Source: Myroides odoratimimus
GTDB lineage: Bacteria; Bacteroidota; Bacteroidia; Flavobacteriales; Flavobacteriaceae
Assembly (NCBI RefSeq): GCF_001485415.1
Contig: NZ_BCMQ01000001.1
Location: 414,861-478,860 of the forward strand
Reading direction: 5' to 3'
Length of the DNA: 64,000 nucleotides
Part shown: piece by piece, positions 37,666 to 45,233 of the stretch
Layout: each line of letters starts with the position of its first letter
How positions within the stretch are numbered: position 1 is the stretch's first letter
Position numbers and translations under genes: made by a program
The notes under the pieces: model-generated
What the model was told of the DNA's origin: nothing
What the model saw: the letters and a program-made list of their open reading frames with translations, nothing else
The model's database searches: none

Positions 37666-37875
37666 AGATCCTTCGGATACAATCTGAATCTCGTTTGCAA
37701 AACAACCTCTAATCCCAAGTAAACACAGCTTATTTCCGAATAGCTTCCGAACAAAATCAAATCAAAAAAACACAATAAATTAGATCACAATTACTTACAA
37801 TCAAAAAGACACTCCATATTAAATCAAAAGAAGCATATCTGATCAATATCTCCAAATAGAGGCAGAATAAGGCAA
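37666..37875 (-). repeat. Dispersed intergenic element, copy B
   Basis: This is the inverted counterpart of 12896-13105. On the minus strand TTGCCTTAT starts at 37875, TTCGGAAGC at 37751 and TATCCGAAGGATCT at 37679. The offsets are 124 and 72 nt, the same as in copy A. The 340-nt gap that holds it contains no gene that I can support. Confidence 0.75.
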
Positions 37876-37964
37876 TATGAACAGTGAAATAACGCAGTAT
37901 TCATAGCATAAAAAGAGATAAATACGCTTGATATTGTTTATTTTTACTCTTTTAAACTTATGCT

Positions 37965-38525
37965 ATGATTTCTAAATACTCCCTTTGTTTTCAACCTGAT
38001 GAAGCTACACTCGAACTGGTAAAGCAAATGAAGCTACAACTAGCCGATGAGATAGGGTGGTATAACAGTAAGAATTCCTTAGCACATATCACTATCTCTA
38101 AGTTTAAAACTGACCTGAATGGTATCAAAAAAATAGCCGAATTAGTCAGAGCACAGTGTAGTACATTCACTCCTGTACAAGTACTATTTAACGACTATGG
38201 ACAATATCCTAACGGAGCGTTCTTCTTAGCAGTAGATGAGTTCTCTAAACCTATTCTTCAAGATTATGCAAAAAAGGTAATGCGCAAAGTCGTTTTGCCC
38301 GAAATCTATAAGAGTAACGAACCTCATATGTCTATCGCGCGCAAGCTAGACCCTGAGCGATTAGAGCGTGCATTAGTTTATTTTCAGAAACCTGCTATCT
38401 CTTGTCTGTGTAATCATATCGCCTTACGCCAGTTTAATCCTGACAGAAGACAATACGATATCATAGCGACTTTCCCTTTCTTAGGCTTGCCTTCTAATGA
38501 ACCAGAGCAGTTGTCGTTGTTTTAA
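37965..38525 (+). CDS. 2H phosphoesterase (2'-5' RNA ligase-like) family protein
   Basis: This 186-residue protein carries the two HxT/S motifs of the 2H superfamily: H41-I-T43 in LAHITISKF and H121-M-S123 in EPHMSIARK. Family members open or form 2',5'-linked or cyclic phosphates in RNA or nucleotides. Which substrate applies here is unknown. The length and spacing of motifs fit. It stands alone, upstream of the CsaA gene. Confidence 0.85.
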   Translation: MISKYSLCFQPDEATLELVKQMKLQLADEIGWYNSKNSLAHITISKFKTDLNGIKKIAELVRAQCSTFTPVQVLFNDYGQYPNGAFFLAVDEFSKPILQDYAKKVMRKVVLPEIYKSNEPHMSIARKLDPERLERALVYFQKPAISCLCNHIALRQFNPDRRQYDIIATFPFLGLPSNEPEQLSLF

Positions 38526-38576
38526 AGCTATTCCTGTTAAAAGCAAATGAGCTCATCGTTTTTATTTTATTTTCCC

Positions 38577-38584
38577 TATTTTTG
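38577..38584 (+). promoter_or_regulatory. -7 promoter box before csaA
   Basis: TATTTTTG lies 22 nt before the start codon and matches TAnnTTTG. No clear TTTG was found at -33. Confidence 0.45.
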
Positions 38585-38606
38585 GAATTAATCACAAACC
38601 TAAAAC

Positions 38607-38954
38607 ATGGAAAATAACAACAATACATTGACTTGGGATGAGTTTTCTAAAGTAGAAATGAGAGTAGGTACTATCGTTGAAGCGGAAGTATTCGCTGAAG
38701 TGAGAAACCCTGCTTATAAATTAGTAGTGGACTTCGGAGAAGAAATCGGAAAGAGAAAATCTTCTGCTCAGATTACTAAACTATATACGCCTGAAGAGCT
38801 GATCGGTAAACAAGTAGTAGCTGTAGTAAACTTCCCTCCTAAACAGATAGCTACTCTAATGAGTGAATGCCTAGTAATGGGAGCTGTAGAAGGAAAAGAG
38901 GTTACGTTAATGACTATGGATAAGCCTACTAAAAATGGCTTAAGAATAGGGTGA
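38607..38954 (+). CDS. csaA: CsaA-like tRNA-binding domain protein
   Basis: This 115-residue OB-fold protein starts with [15 protein letters not shown] and contains KSSAQITKLY and a GAVEGKEVTLM segment, the pattern of CsaA/YgjH. These proteins bind tRNA and in Bacillus have been described as export chaperones. The same fold forms the C-terminal domain of MetG in this window ([15 protein letters not shown]). The gene has its own likely promoter and no operon partner. Confidence 0.9.
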   Translation: MENNNNTLTWDEFSKVEMRVGTIVEAEVFAEVRNPAYKLVVDFGEEIGKRKSSAQITKLYTPEELIGKQVVAVVNFPPKQIATLMSECLVMGAVEGKEVTLMTMDKPTKNGLRIG

Positions 38955-38958
38955 TTTA

Positions 38959-39182
38959 GTTAACGGTTGACCGTTTACAGTTTACAGTATTTGCATACAA
39001 TACATTGATGATAAATAGTTGACAGTTTATGGTTAACGATTAGCTGTTGACAGTGTTTGCCTATGATATATCATATATTGAATATGGGTAGTTGGCGGTT
39101 TTTCAGAGATATCAATGTTTTGCATCCCTCAATCCTATAACAATAAAAAATAACGGTTTACAGTCTGTGAACTGTAAACCGT
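38959..39182. repeat. Degenerate GTTnACnGTTTACAGT-type repeat tract
   Basis: The gap between csaA and the convergent downstream gene is built from related units such as GTTAACGGTTGACCGTTTAC, AGTTGACAGTTTATGG and AGCTGTTGACAGTGTTTGCC. Two blocks of about 65-75 nt (from 38959 and from 39024) align with each other. Within the tract, the arms ACGGTTTACAGT (39153-39164) and ACTGTAAACCGT (39171-39182) form a terminator hairpin for the minus-strand gene. The tract has no reading frame of note. Confidence 0.7.
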
Positions 39183-39192
39183 AAACTATTAA

Positions 39193-40851
39193 CTAAATCC
39201 CTAATTTCTTTAAAAAGGCTTCTTCTGCTTGATTAAAAGCATACATAGCTGAGTGAGTAGAGGTAAAGTTATCCGTCAGCTTTGATCTAAAAGCGCTATA
39301 CTGTGTCTTACCATCTTCTTTAAAAAAATCAACTATAGCCGTATATTCTCCTGTATCTATATTATGTAGAATACGTGCTTGATAGTTACTCGTCTTATCT
39401 TTTCTACCGAGTTCTCTATACTTCTGATCATTATACATATATACATTAAAGAAGTAATCACTTACGTATCCACCATCTATACGCTCTGAGGCCATCCCAT
39501 TACTCCCTATTAATTCTATAAATAGTCTATTAAAGCGCTCTGCTACAGTATCGTTGAAGTCTTTATAGACAGAGAAGACACTCTCTTTTAGTAACGTTTT
39601 GCCCATGCGCATCGCTTCTATGATGTCATCGTCATCCGGAAAGTATTCACCCCAAGCATGTTCTTCTTTGATCTCGTCTATAAACACATCTCGTGTACGG
39701 TGTGTAGTCGGATATATATTAAGCATAAAGAAGGGTAATCCGTCTTCGCCCTTTACTTGATCTAGAGCATGTACAGAGTTGTCTGAAATAATACTAGTAA
39801 TGCGAATCTTATTAATATAACATGGCATATCTATAGAGACAATACATCTCACGTCTAAAGTTCCCTTCACATGCAGTTCACCATGGTTATACTTAGCATA
39901 TACTACCTCACCATAGACACTTCCTCCTATATAGTGTGTGTTCCCACAGAAATAAGCGTTCTTCACAACCAAATCTCCCATCACAATCAACATCGGAGAA
40001 AAGTCTAGTTCCTGACAAAACAAAGAATCTGTTACCTTTAGATCACCTAAGAATATATATCCCTGTATATCTATCTCATAGTCTTCTATGAAGTTAAGTA
40101 CTTCTAGTTCTTCTAGTTCTGCATCATTATCCACTACTAAGAAGAAAGAGTTCTCATCACTTAAGTCGTACACTAAATTGTCTAGTGTAAATAACTCTTC
40201 GTTTTGATCATTTACTCCTTTTAGCCCTTTAAGTAGATCTAGTCCATTGCGTATACTGACTACGCGATACATAATCCCATTGTAGAATATGGAGTCTATC
40301 TCTGGCTCTTGATTAATAGCCTCTATGCTAAACATCTGTGCGTGCTCCACCATATTAGCAATCTTGTCATCGAACTCAAAAAAGTGATTAACAGAATACA
40401 ATAGATCACATACACTACTAAACCAATCTACTGCTCTACTCTTATGCATCTCATCTTTAGGAGTAAGCAATGATAACTGATCATTATAAGCATTGTGCTC
40501 TTGGTAGAATACAAGTACATCACTTACATCCATCCCTACTCTGCGTATAAAGTAGTGATACATCTCTGCATCCTTTTCTCCTTCCCCATTAATATAATCT
40601 CGAGAGATAACGATACGAGTATTGAACTCATCTTCTTGAAAATATATAGCAAACTGATTACTCGTTTCCTTATCCTTACCTATCACATCAAAAGCTTCTA
40701 AAAAATCTTCTACATTCTCATCATCTCTTAATAAAAGCCATCTATTATAATATAAACTCTGTACAATAGATAAGCTGAATATATTCCTTACTGCCTCTAC
40801 GGATAGGTCTCTATCCTTATCCTCGATGCTAAACATTTCTCTTAATGTCAT
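39193..40851 (-). CDS. Hypothetical protein with a bactofilin-like beta-helix section
   Basis: This 552-residue soluble, acidic protein has no signal peptide or membrane helix. From about residue 255 to 345 it shows short, regularly spaced strands (IQGYIFLGDLKVTDS, MLIVMGDLVVKNAYF, HYIGGSVYGEVVYA, GELHVKGTLDV), the rhythm of right-handed beta-helix or polymer-forming cytoskeletal proteins. The flanking regions are unlike anything I recognise. The function is unknown. It stands alone between a repeat tract and a DUF2891 gene on the same strand. Confidence 0.7.
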   Translation of the reverse strand: MTLREMFSIEDKDRDLSVEAVRNIFSLSIVQSLYYNRWLLLRDDENVEDFLEAFDVIGKDKETSNQFAIYFQEDEFNTRIVISRDYINGEGEKDAEMYHYFIRRVGMDVSDVLVFYQEHNAYNDQLSLLTPKDEMHKSRAVDWFSSVCDLLYSVNHFFEFDDKIANMVEHAQMFSIEAINQEPEIDSIFYNGIMYRVVSIRNGLDLLKGLKGVNDQNEELFTLDNLVYDLSDENSFFLVVDNDAELEELEVLNFIEDYEIDIQGYIFLGDLKVTDSLFCQELDFSPMLIVMGDLVVKNAYFCGNTHYIGGSVYGEVVYAKYNHGELHVKGTLDVRCIVSIDMPCYINKIRITSIISDNSVHALDQVKGEDGLPFFMLNIYPTTHRTRDVFIDEIKEEHAWGEYFPDDDDIIEAMRMGKTLLKESVFSVYKDFNDTVAERFNRLFIELIGSNGMASERIDGGYVSDYFFNVYMYNDQKYRELGRKDKTSNYQARILHNIDTGEYTAIVDFFKEDGKTQYSAFRSKLTDNFTSTHSAMYAFNQAEEAFLKKLGI

Positions 40852-40891
40852 ACTACTTCTATTGTGTTTTCTTATTTATCTACTATTAAGG

Positions 40892-41995
40892 TTACTGGTG
40901 TATTAATGTGTACAAGGCAAAAGTACCTAACCAGTGGCTACCCATATAATCGTCTCCTGTAATATTGCCAAACGAATTATTAAAGTGTTGAACTGACAAC
41001 GCATTCAGATTAGGCGCTAACTCTGGTAATGCCTTCCCTATTTCTTTAAAACAAGTGGCTCTACTAAAGTTCAATCCATCTAAATGTACTAAATGTCCGT
41101 CTGATCGATCAGATACCTTAGCTACTTCTATGGTAAAATTCTGATCAAATAGTTGTGGTAAGAACGCCTTAGTCCAAGTGCGATACTCATCTTGATTCAT
41201 TACTTTACTCATCAGGCGAGCTTCCTCTAAACATGGTGATAAAAAGTCATGTCCACTAGGTTCGAAGGCAATATTACACCCCTTATCCTCACCATACAGG
41301 CGTTTAGCATTGGCTACTATTAATTGTTCAAATGCTTTATTACCCATCTGACGTGCATAATCTAGTGATAGTGATAGCCCGAAAGCAGTATTGTCATGTG
41401 TACCTGTGCGTATTGGGTATAATAGCTTAGGTAAGTACTCCGCATAACGCTCTTCCATAATCTTCGCTAATGGCTCTATCGTCTTCGCCCAGCGTTGCGC
41501 ATCAGCATCTTGCCATTGGGTTAAAGCTCCATGAAGCTGAAACAGCCATGCCCAACCATACGTACGTTCAAAGTTCTTATTATTAGGGTCATGGAAAAAA
41601 GCTAACTCCACTGCTACATTCTCATCTGTAATCAGATTATTTAATCTAGTGCGTATCTGTCCATCTGCATCTAACTCAGGAAACTTCTGCAATAAAGTAA
41701 CAATAGACCAAAAGCCGTGTACTGAAGAATGCCAGTCAAAACATCCATAAAATATAGGACGCAATGCCTTAGGATTCTTTAGGTCATCATTACTGCCAAG
41801 TGTTTGTCCTAATCGGTTAGGATATTCTAATTCTATACAATGTAAAGGCAACTCTATAATCTTCTTCGCCTCAGCTACTGTAAGTGTTAATGCTGGTTGG
41901 TCTTCTGTATTGATTGGATTATTTGATGACTGTTGTTTCTCTGTACACGAAAACAACAATACACTCGCAAATAACAAACTTCCTATTTTTCTCAT
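40892..41995 (-). CDS. DUF2891 family lipoprotein
   Basis: This 367-residue protein has a signal peptide with the lipobox LFSC (Cys at about residue 16), so it is a probable envelope lipoprotein. Landmarks such as HCIELEYPNRLGQTLG, GCFDWHSSVHG, RTYGWAWLF and DYMGSHWLGTFA match DUF2891, a predicted alpha/alpha-barrel family. Conserved His, Trp and Asp residues hint at an enzyme. No substrate is known. Confidence 0.82.
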   Translation of the reverse strand: MRKIGSLLFASVLLFSCTEKQQSSNNPINTEDQPALTLTVAEAKKIIELPLHCIELEYPNRLGQTLGSNDDLKNPKALRPIFYGCFDWHSSVHGFWSIVTLLQKFPELDADGQIRTRLNNLITDENVAVELAFFHDPNNKNFERTYGWAWLFQLHGALTQWQDADAQRWAKTIEPLAKIMEERYAEYLPKLLYPIRTGTHDNTAFGLSLSLDYARQMGNKAFEQLIVANAKRLYGEDKGCNIAFEPSGHDFLSPCLEEARLMSKVMNQDEYRTWTKAFLPQLFDQNFTIEVAKVSDRSDGHLVHLDGLNFSRATCFKEIGKALPELAPNLNALSVQHFNNSFGNITGDDYMGSHWLGTFALYTLIHQ

Positions 41996-42075
41996 ATTAC
42001 TCTATTCTTTATTCCTCTAAAATAGTAAAATACTCCTATTTATAGGTGTTCTTTAAAAAAAGAAAACAAAAAGTC

Positions 42076-42105
42076 TTTGTTCGCATGGATGAAGCCTTAT
42101 TTTTG
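42076..42105 (+). promoter_or_regulatory. Promoter before the DUF5074-type lipoprotein gene
   Basis: TTTG (42076-42079), an 18-nt spacer and TATTTTTG (42098-42105) form the best match in the window to the Bacteroidota TTTG / TAnnTTTG promoter. It ends 29 nt before the start codon. Confidence 0.7.
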
Positions 42106-42134
42106 TAGATAACATAAAAAACAATTAAACTACT

Positions 42135-43577
42135 ATGACTAAAAAAATTTTGACTCGCTCACTAGTTTTTTCGCTTCTGGCATTAACCTTTGCTTGTAGC
42201 TCTGACGATAATAATCAAAATGAAGATGGCTTTAGAATCATCCCGCCTTCTGTACCTACTCCTCTGATACAACCTAGTGGTTTCTATATCGCTAATGAAG
42301 ACTGGTTTGGAACAGATAAGGGAAGTGTGAATTTCTTAGACTATGGTTTAAATAGAAAATATAGAATATATAGAGAGGCTAATAATGGCAGTACTTTAGG
42401 AGCAACAACTACAATGGGGGTAGCGTTCGGTGAGAATTATTACATTATCTCTAAACAAGAAAATAAATTAGTAATCACAGATAAGGACTTTAAGGAAGTA
42501 AAAACTATAAAAGAGATACCTGGTGTTGAAGCGAACTCTTTCGTAGGAATTTCAGATCATAAAGCATACATCGCTACGACTAACGGAATCGTTATTCTAA
42601 ATACCAATGACAAGGTGATTAGTGGTAATGTAGCAGGTGTTACCTCAATGACGGGTAATATGGTCTATGTAGATGGTAAAGTATATGCGGTAGTACAAGG
42701 TAAAGGCTTAACAATCATCAATACGGATACGGATACTGTAATCGATACAAAGGCAGGTGGATATACACAAGTAACCTTAGACAAAAATGGTATCGTATGG
42801 GCAGGTAAAGGCAGTGAAATAGAACGTATCAACCCTAAAGACACACAGGACACTAAAGCTTATAATATTGCAGCTGCTCCAATCCAAGGTAAATGGGGGG
42901 CATGGAATCCTGGTTCTATGTCTCCAAGTATGAAAGAAGATGCTATCTATTGGATAGCAAATGACGGAGCTTGGAATGGTGGAAACAAGATAGCTAAATT
43001 CGATACCAAAACAGGCGAGTTAAACAGTGAATTCTATGAACTAGGTCAAGATGATATGGGGAATAATCTAGAGTTCTATGCTGCTGGACTTAGAGTAGAC
43101 CCTATCAAAGATGATTTAGTATTATTAATAAAAAGACCAGGATGGGGGAGTAATGGAAGTTATAACTGGACTAGAATAGTATCTAATACAGGTGCTCTAA
43201 AAGGTCAAGCCTTCATGGAAGGTGGAAATCAAGAATCTTCTTCTTATAATGACGTTAATGGTTATTTTTGGTTCCCTTCTGTACCTTTCTTCCAAGATAA
43301 TAATGCTCCAGAAATCTTAGTGAACCAAATAGTATTAAAACCAAACAAAGAATTCAGAGTAGCGCTTAAAGATATCGTAGTAGATCAAGATAGCCCATAT
43401 AACTTAATCGAAAAGTCTGTAAAGAACTTAGAAAATGAGTTTGGCTATGCTACTATAGAAGGAGATGAATTAGTCATCAAAACAAATGAAAAAACAGGAA
43501 AAACATCAATGAATATGAAGGTTAGTTCTAATGGAAAGAAACTTCAAAAAGATGTTGAAATCTGGGTAAGAAACTAA
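42135..43577 (+). CDS. DUF5074-type beta-propeller lipoprotein
   Basis: This 480-residue protein has a signal peptide with the lipobox TFAC followed by SSDDNN, a typical surface-export sequence for Bacteroidota lipoproteins. The body is made of YncE-like repeats (for example GIVILNTNDKVISG and GLTIINTDTDTVIDT). The start FYIANEDWFGTDKGSVNFLD matches DUF5074 proteins. Family members are often found near TonB-linked nutrient uptake, but no transporter is adjacent here. The role is unknown. Confidence 0.8.
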   Translation: MTKKILTRSLVFSLLALTFACSSDDNNQNEDGFRIIPPSVPTPLIQPSGFYIANEDWFGTDKGSVNFLDYGLNRKYRIYREANNGSTLGATTTMGVAFGENYYIISKQENKLVITDKDFKEVKTIKEIPGVEANSFVGISDHKAYIATTNGIVILNTNDKVISGNVAGVTSMTGNMVYVDGKVYAVVQGKGLTIINTDTDTVIDTKAGGYTQVTLDKNGIVWAGKGSEIERINPKDTQDTKAYNIAAAPIQGKWGAWNPGSMSPSMKEDAIYWIANDGAWNGGNKIAKFDTKTGELNSEFYELGQDDMGNNLEFYAAGLRVDPIKDDLVLLIKRPGWGSNGSYNWTRIVSNTGALKGQAFMEGGNQESSSYNDVNGYFWFPSVPFFQDNNAPEILVNQIVLKPNKEFRVALKDIVVDQDSPYNLIEKSVKNLENEFGYATIEGDELVIKTNEKTGKTSMNMKVSSNGKKLQKDVEIWVRN

Positions 43578-43601
43578 ATATTACTTAAGCATAAATAAAC
43601 T

Positions 43602-43628
43602 AGAGGTCGCTATACAGCGACCTCTTTC
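43602..43628 (+). terminator. Terminator after the DUF5074-type gene
   Basis: The perfect 10-bp stem AGAGGTCGCT / AGCGACCTCT has a 4-nt loop and is followed by TTCATT. Confidence 0.8.
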
Positions 43629-43700
43629 ATTACACCTAAACACCTAATATTCAAACGACAAACATTTTTAAAATAGTTATCCATATAATCTCTTTTTTTG

Positions 43701-43708
43701 TACTTTTG
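43701..43708 (+). promoter_or_regulatory. -7 promoter box before the lipoprotein/membrane gene trio
   Basis: TACTTTTG matches TAnnTTTG and lies 15 nt before the start codon of the first gene, so the transcript would have a very short leader. Confidence 0.45.
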
Positions 43709-43723
43709 GTTAAAATTTAAGCT

Positions 43724-44287
43724 ATGAAAACAAGAACAATACTTACTTCATTATCACTATTTTTAGTGATATTATTGAGTAGTTGTAACAATAAGGATAT
43801 TACTTCTTCTAAAGCTCTTGATACTATAGAAGCTCACTTAGAAGACAAACCTGAGTTTGAGAGTACAACAATTCAACTAGGAACTAAGAAATTTAGAAAG
43901 AAAAAAGACAGCCTTCAGATCAATCAATACAAAGTATTGGAAAAAGAAGGTTATATAGAATTTGAGAATGAGTCTGCTAAGAAAAAATGGTTGTCTAAAG
44001 ACTCTATCTGGAATGTAACGGTGAAGCTAACTGAGAAAGCACACCCTTATGTGATCAATCAAAAAAGTGATAAGATAACTGTCAAAACAATAGAATATAC
44101 ATTAGATAAAAGCAATAATCTACAACTGAATAACAGAAGTAAGAAATCTGCTACTGCCTCTGTCATGCTATCAAAACAGTATACTCCTTTTATCGTGTTC
44201 TCAAAAGATAAAAACCCGAATACCAAGTTTATTACTAAGAAGTACAAGCTTCGCTATAGTGAAGAAAACGGATGGTCTATTAACTAG
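43724..44287 (+). CDS. Hypothetical lipoprotein, 187 residues
   Basis: A signal peptide with the lipobox LSSC (Cys about residue 21) is followed by a hydrophilic, Lys-rich body (for example KKFRKKKDSLQINQY). It ends RYSEENGWSIN, a common closing strand of small beta-rich lipoproteins. No known family is recognised. A four-helix membrane protein gene starts 5 nt after its stop, so the two are likely partners in one transcript. Confidence 0.7.
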   Translation: MKTRTILTSLSLFLVILLSSCNNKDITSSKALDTIEAHLEDKPEFESTTIQLGTKKFRKKKDSLQINQYKVLEKEGYIEFENESAKKKWLSKDSIWNVTVKLTEKAHPYVINQKSDKITVKTIEYTLDKSNNLQLNNRSKKSATASVMLSKQYTPFIVFSKDKNPNTKFITKKYKLRYSEENGWSIN

Positions 44288-44292
44288 AAATA

Positions 44293-44763
44293 ATGGGAAA
44301 GAATATTACTATTTTAGTATTTATACAACTTAGTCTAGCGATAATATCTGCTGTACTTATCTCTAAGATGTCTTTCTTAGGAAGAGTAGGTATTTCGCTA
44401 ATGTATAAACAATACACTGTATTTAAAACACCTTGGAAGACTGCATTAATTATATTTGGTATTCAGGTAGCGCTAATTATTATCTTAGCTCTATTTAAGT
44501 ATTTCTCTTCAAGACCAATTGCTAATATCGTTACAGTAGTTTTACTTATCATAGGAGTTATAGGCGCTTACTATACGTATATCGACTTTACGAGAACTTC
44601 GCACAAGCACATGAAGTTTTACTTCCATCTAGGAGGTTATATGTTTTGGTTTAACTGGATCTTCAGTTGTCTATTCTTCTTTTGTTTAAAAGGTAAAAGA
44701 AAAGCTTTACCTTTATCAACAACTGAATTAGATCAATCTGACATTCAACCCAAAATAGATTAG
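44293..44763 (+). CDS. Hypothetical four-helix membrane protein
   Basis: This 156-residue protein has hydrophobic segments near residues 5-24, 50-70, 76-96 and 114-134 and a polar C-terminal tail. The family is not recognised. It lies between two lipoprotein genes (5 nt after one and 31 nt before the other), suggesting a small envelope module of three genes. Confidence 0.68.
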   Translation: MGKNITILVFIQLSLAIISAVLISKMSFLGRVGISLMYKQYTVFKTPWKTALIIFGIQVALIIILALFKYFSSRPIANIVTVVLLIIGVIGAYYTYIDFTRTSHKHMKFYFHLGGYMFWFNWIFSCLFFFCLKGKRKALPLSTTELDQSDIQPKID

Positions 44764-44794
44764 ATTATATAAAAACAACAATACTACTCACACC

Positions 44795-45043
44795 ATGAAT
44801 AAACACATTATACTAATGGCTGCTATGGCAATCATGACTGTAGGCTGCAAAGAAAACAAAGCCACTACTCCTGCCGAATCAACATCAATAAAGTCTTCTA
44901 CTACGAAAACAAATGATGACAATGGTACAATGGCTATACCTATGCACGGCACTGGAGAGAATAGTTCTTCTGCTACTAATGGAAGTTTCAAAATGGATGA
45001 GAGTATGAAAAAAAATATTCAAGAACAGAAAGCTCAGGAGTAA
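44795..45043 (+). CDS. Hypothetical small lipoprotein, 82 residues
   Basis: The signal peptide ends in the lipobox TVGC (Cys about residue 18). The rest is a low-complexity, Ser/Thr/Asn-rich, probably disordered tail. No family is recognised. It is the last gene of the trio, and a terminator follows at 45071. Confidence 0.65.
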   Translation: MNKHIILMAAMAIMTVGCKENKATTPAESTSIKSSTTKTNDDNGTMAIPMHGTGENSSSATNGSFKMDESMKKNIQEQKAQE

Positions 45044-45070
45044 AAAGCTTTCTTCATTTGATAAATTAGT

Positions 45071-45111
45071 AAGGCCTTAGAATTATTTGACTAGTTCTAA
45101 GGTCTTTTTAA
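45071..45111 (+). terminator. Terminator after the small lipoprotein gene
   Basis: The arms AAGGCCTTAGAA and TTCTAAGGTCTT (one G-U pair) have a 12-nt loop and are followed by TTT. Confidence 0.8.
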
Positions 45112-45184
45112 TTTAAATTCAACAATAGATAACCTATCGCGAATTAAGCTCAAAAATAAATAGTCGTAATCCGTTACTATTGTT

Positions 45185-45192
45185 TATTTTTG
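45185..45192 (+). promoter_or_regulatory. -7 promoter box before metG
   Basis: TATTTTTG matches TAnnTTTG and lies 41 nt before the metG start. No convincing -33 box was seen. Confidence 0.5.
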
Positions 45193-45233
45193 CATTCTTA
45201 TTAAATTCGTTTGATATTAACAGTAATTGATAT

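Noticed and set aside
37620..37964. Riboswitch upstream of the 2H phosphoesterase gene
   Set aside because: The conserved element lies on the opposite strand relative to the gene and has a second copy with a different gene context, so a gene-specific riboswitch is unlikely.
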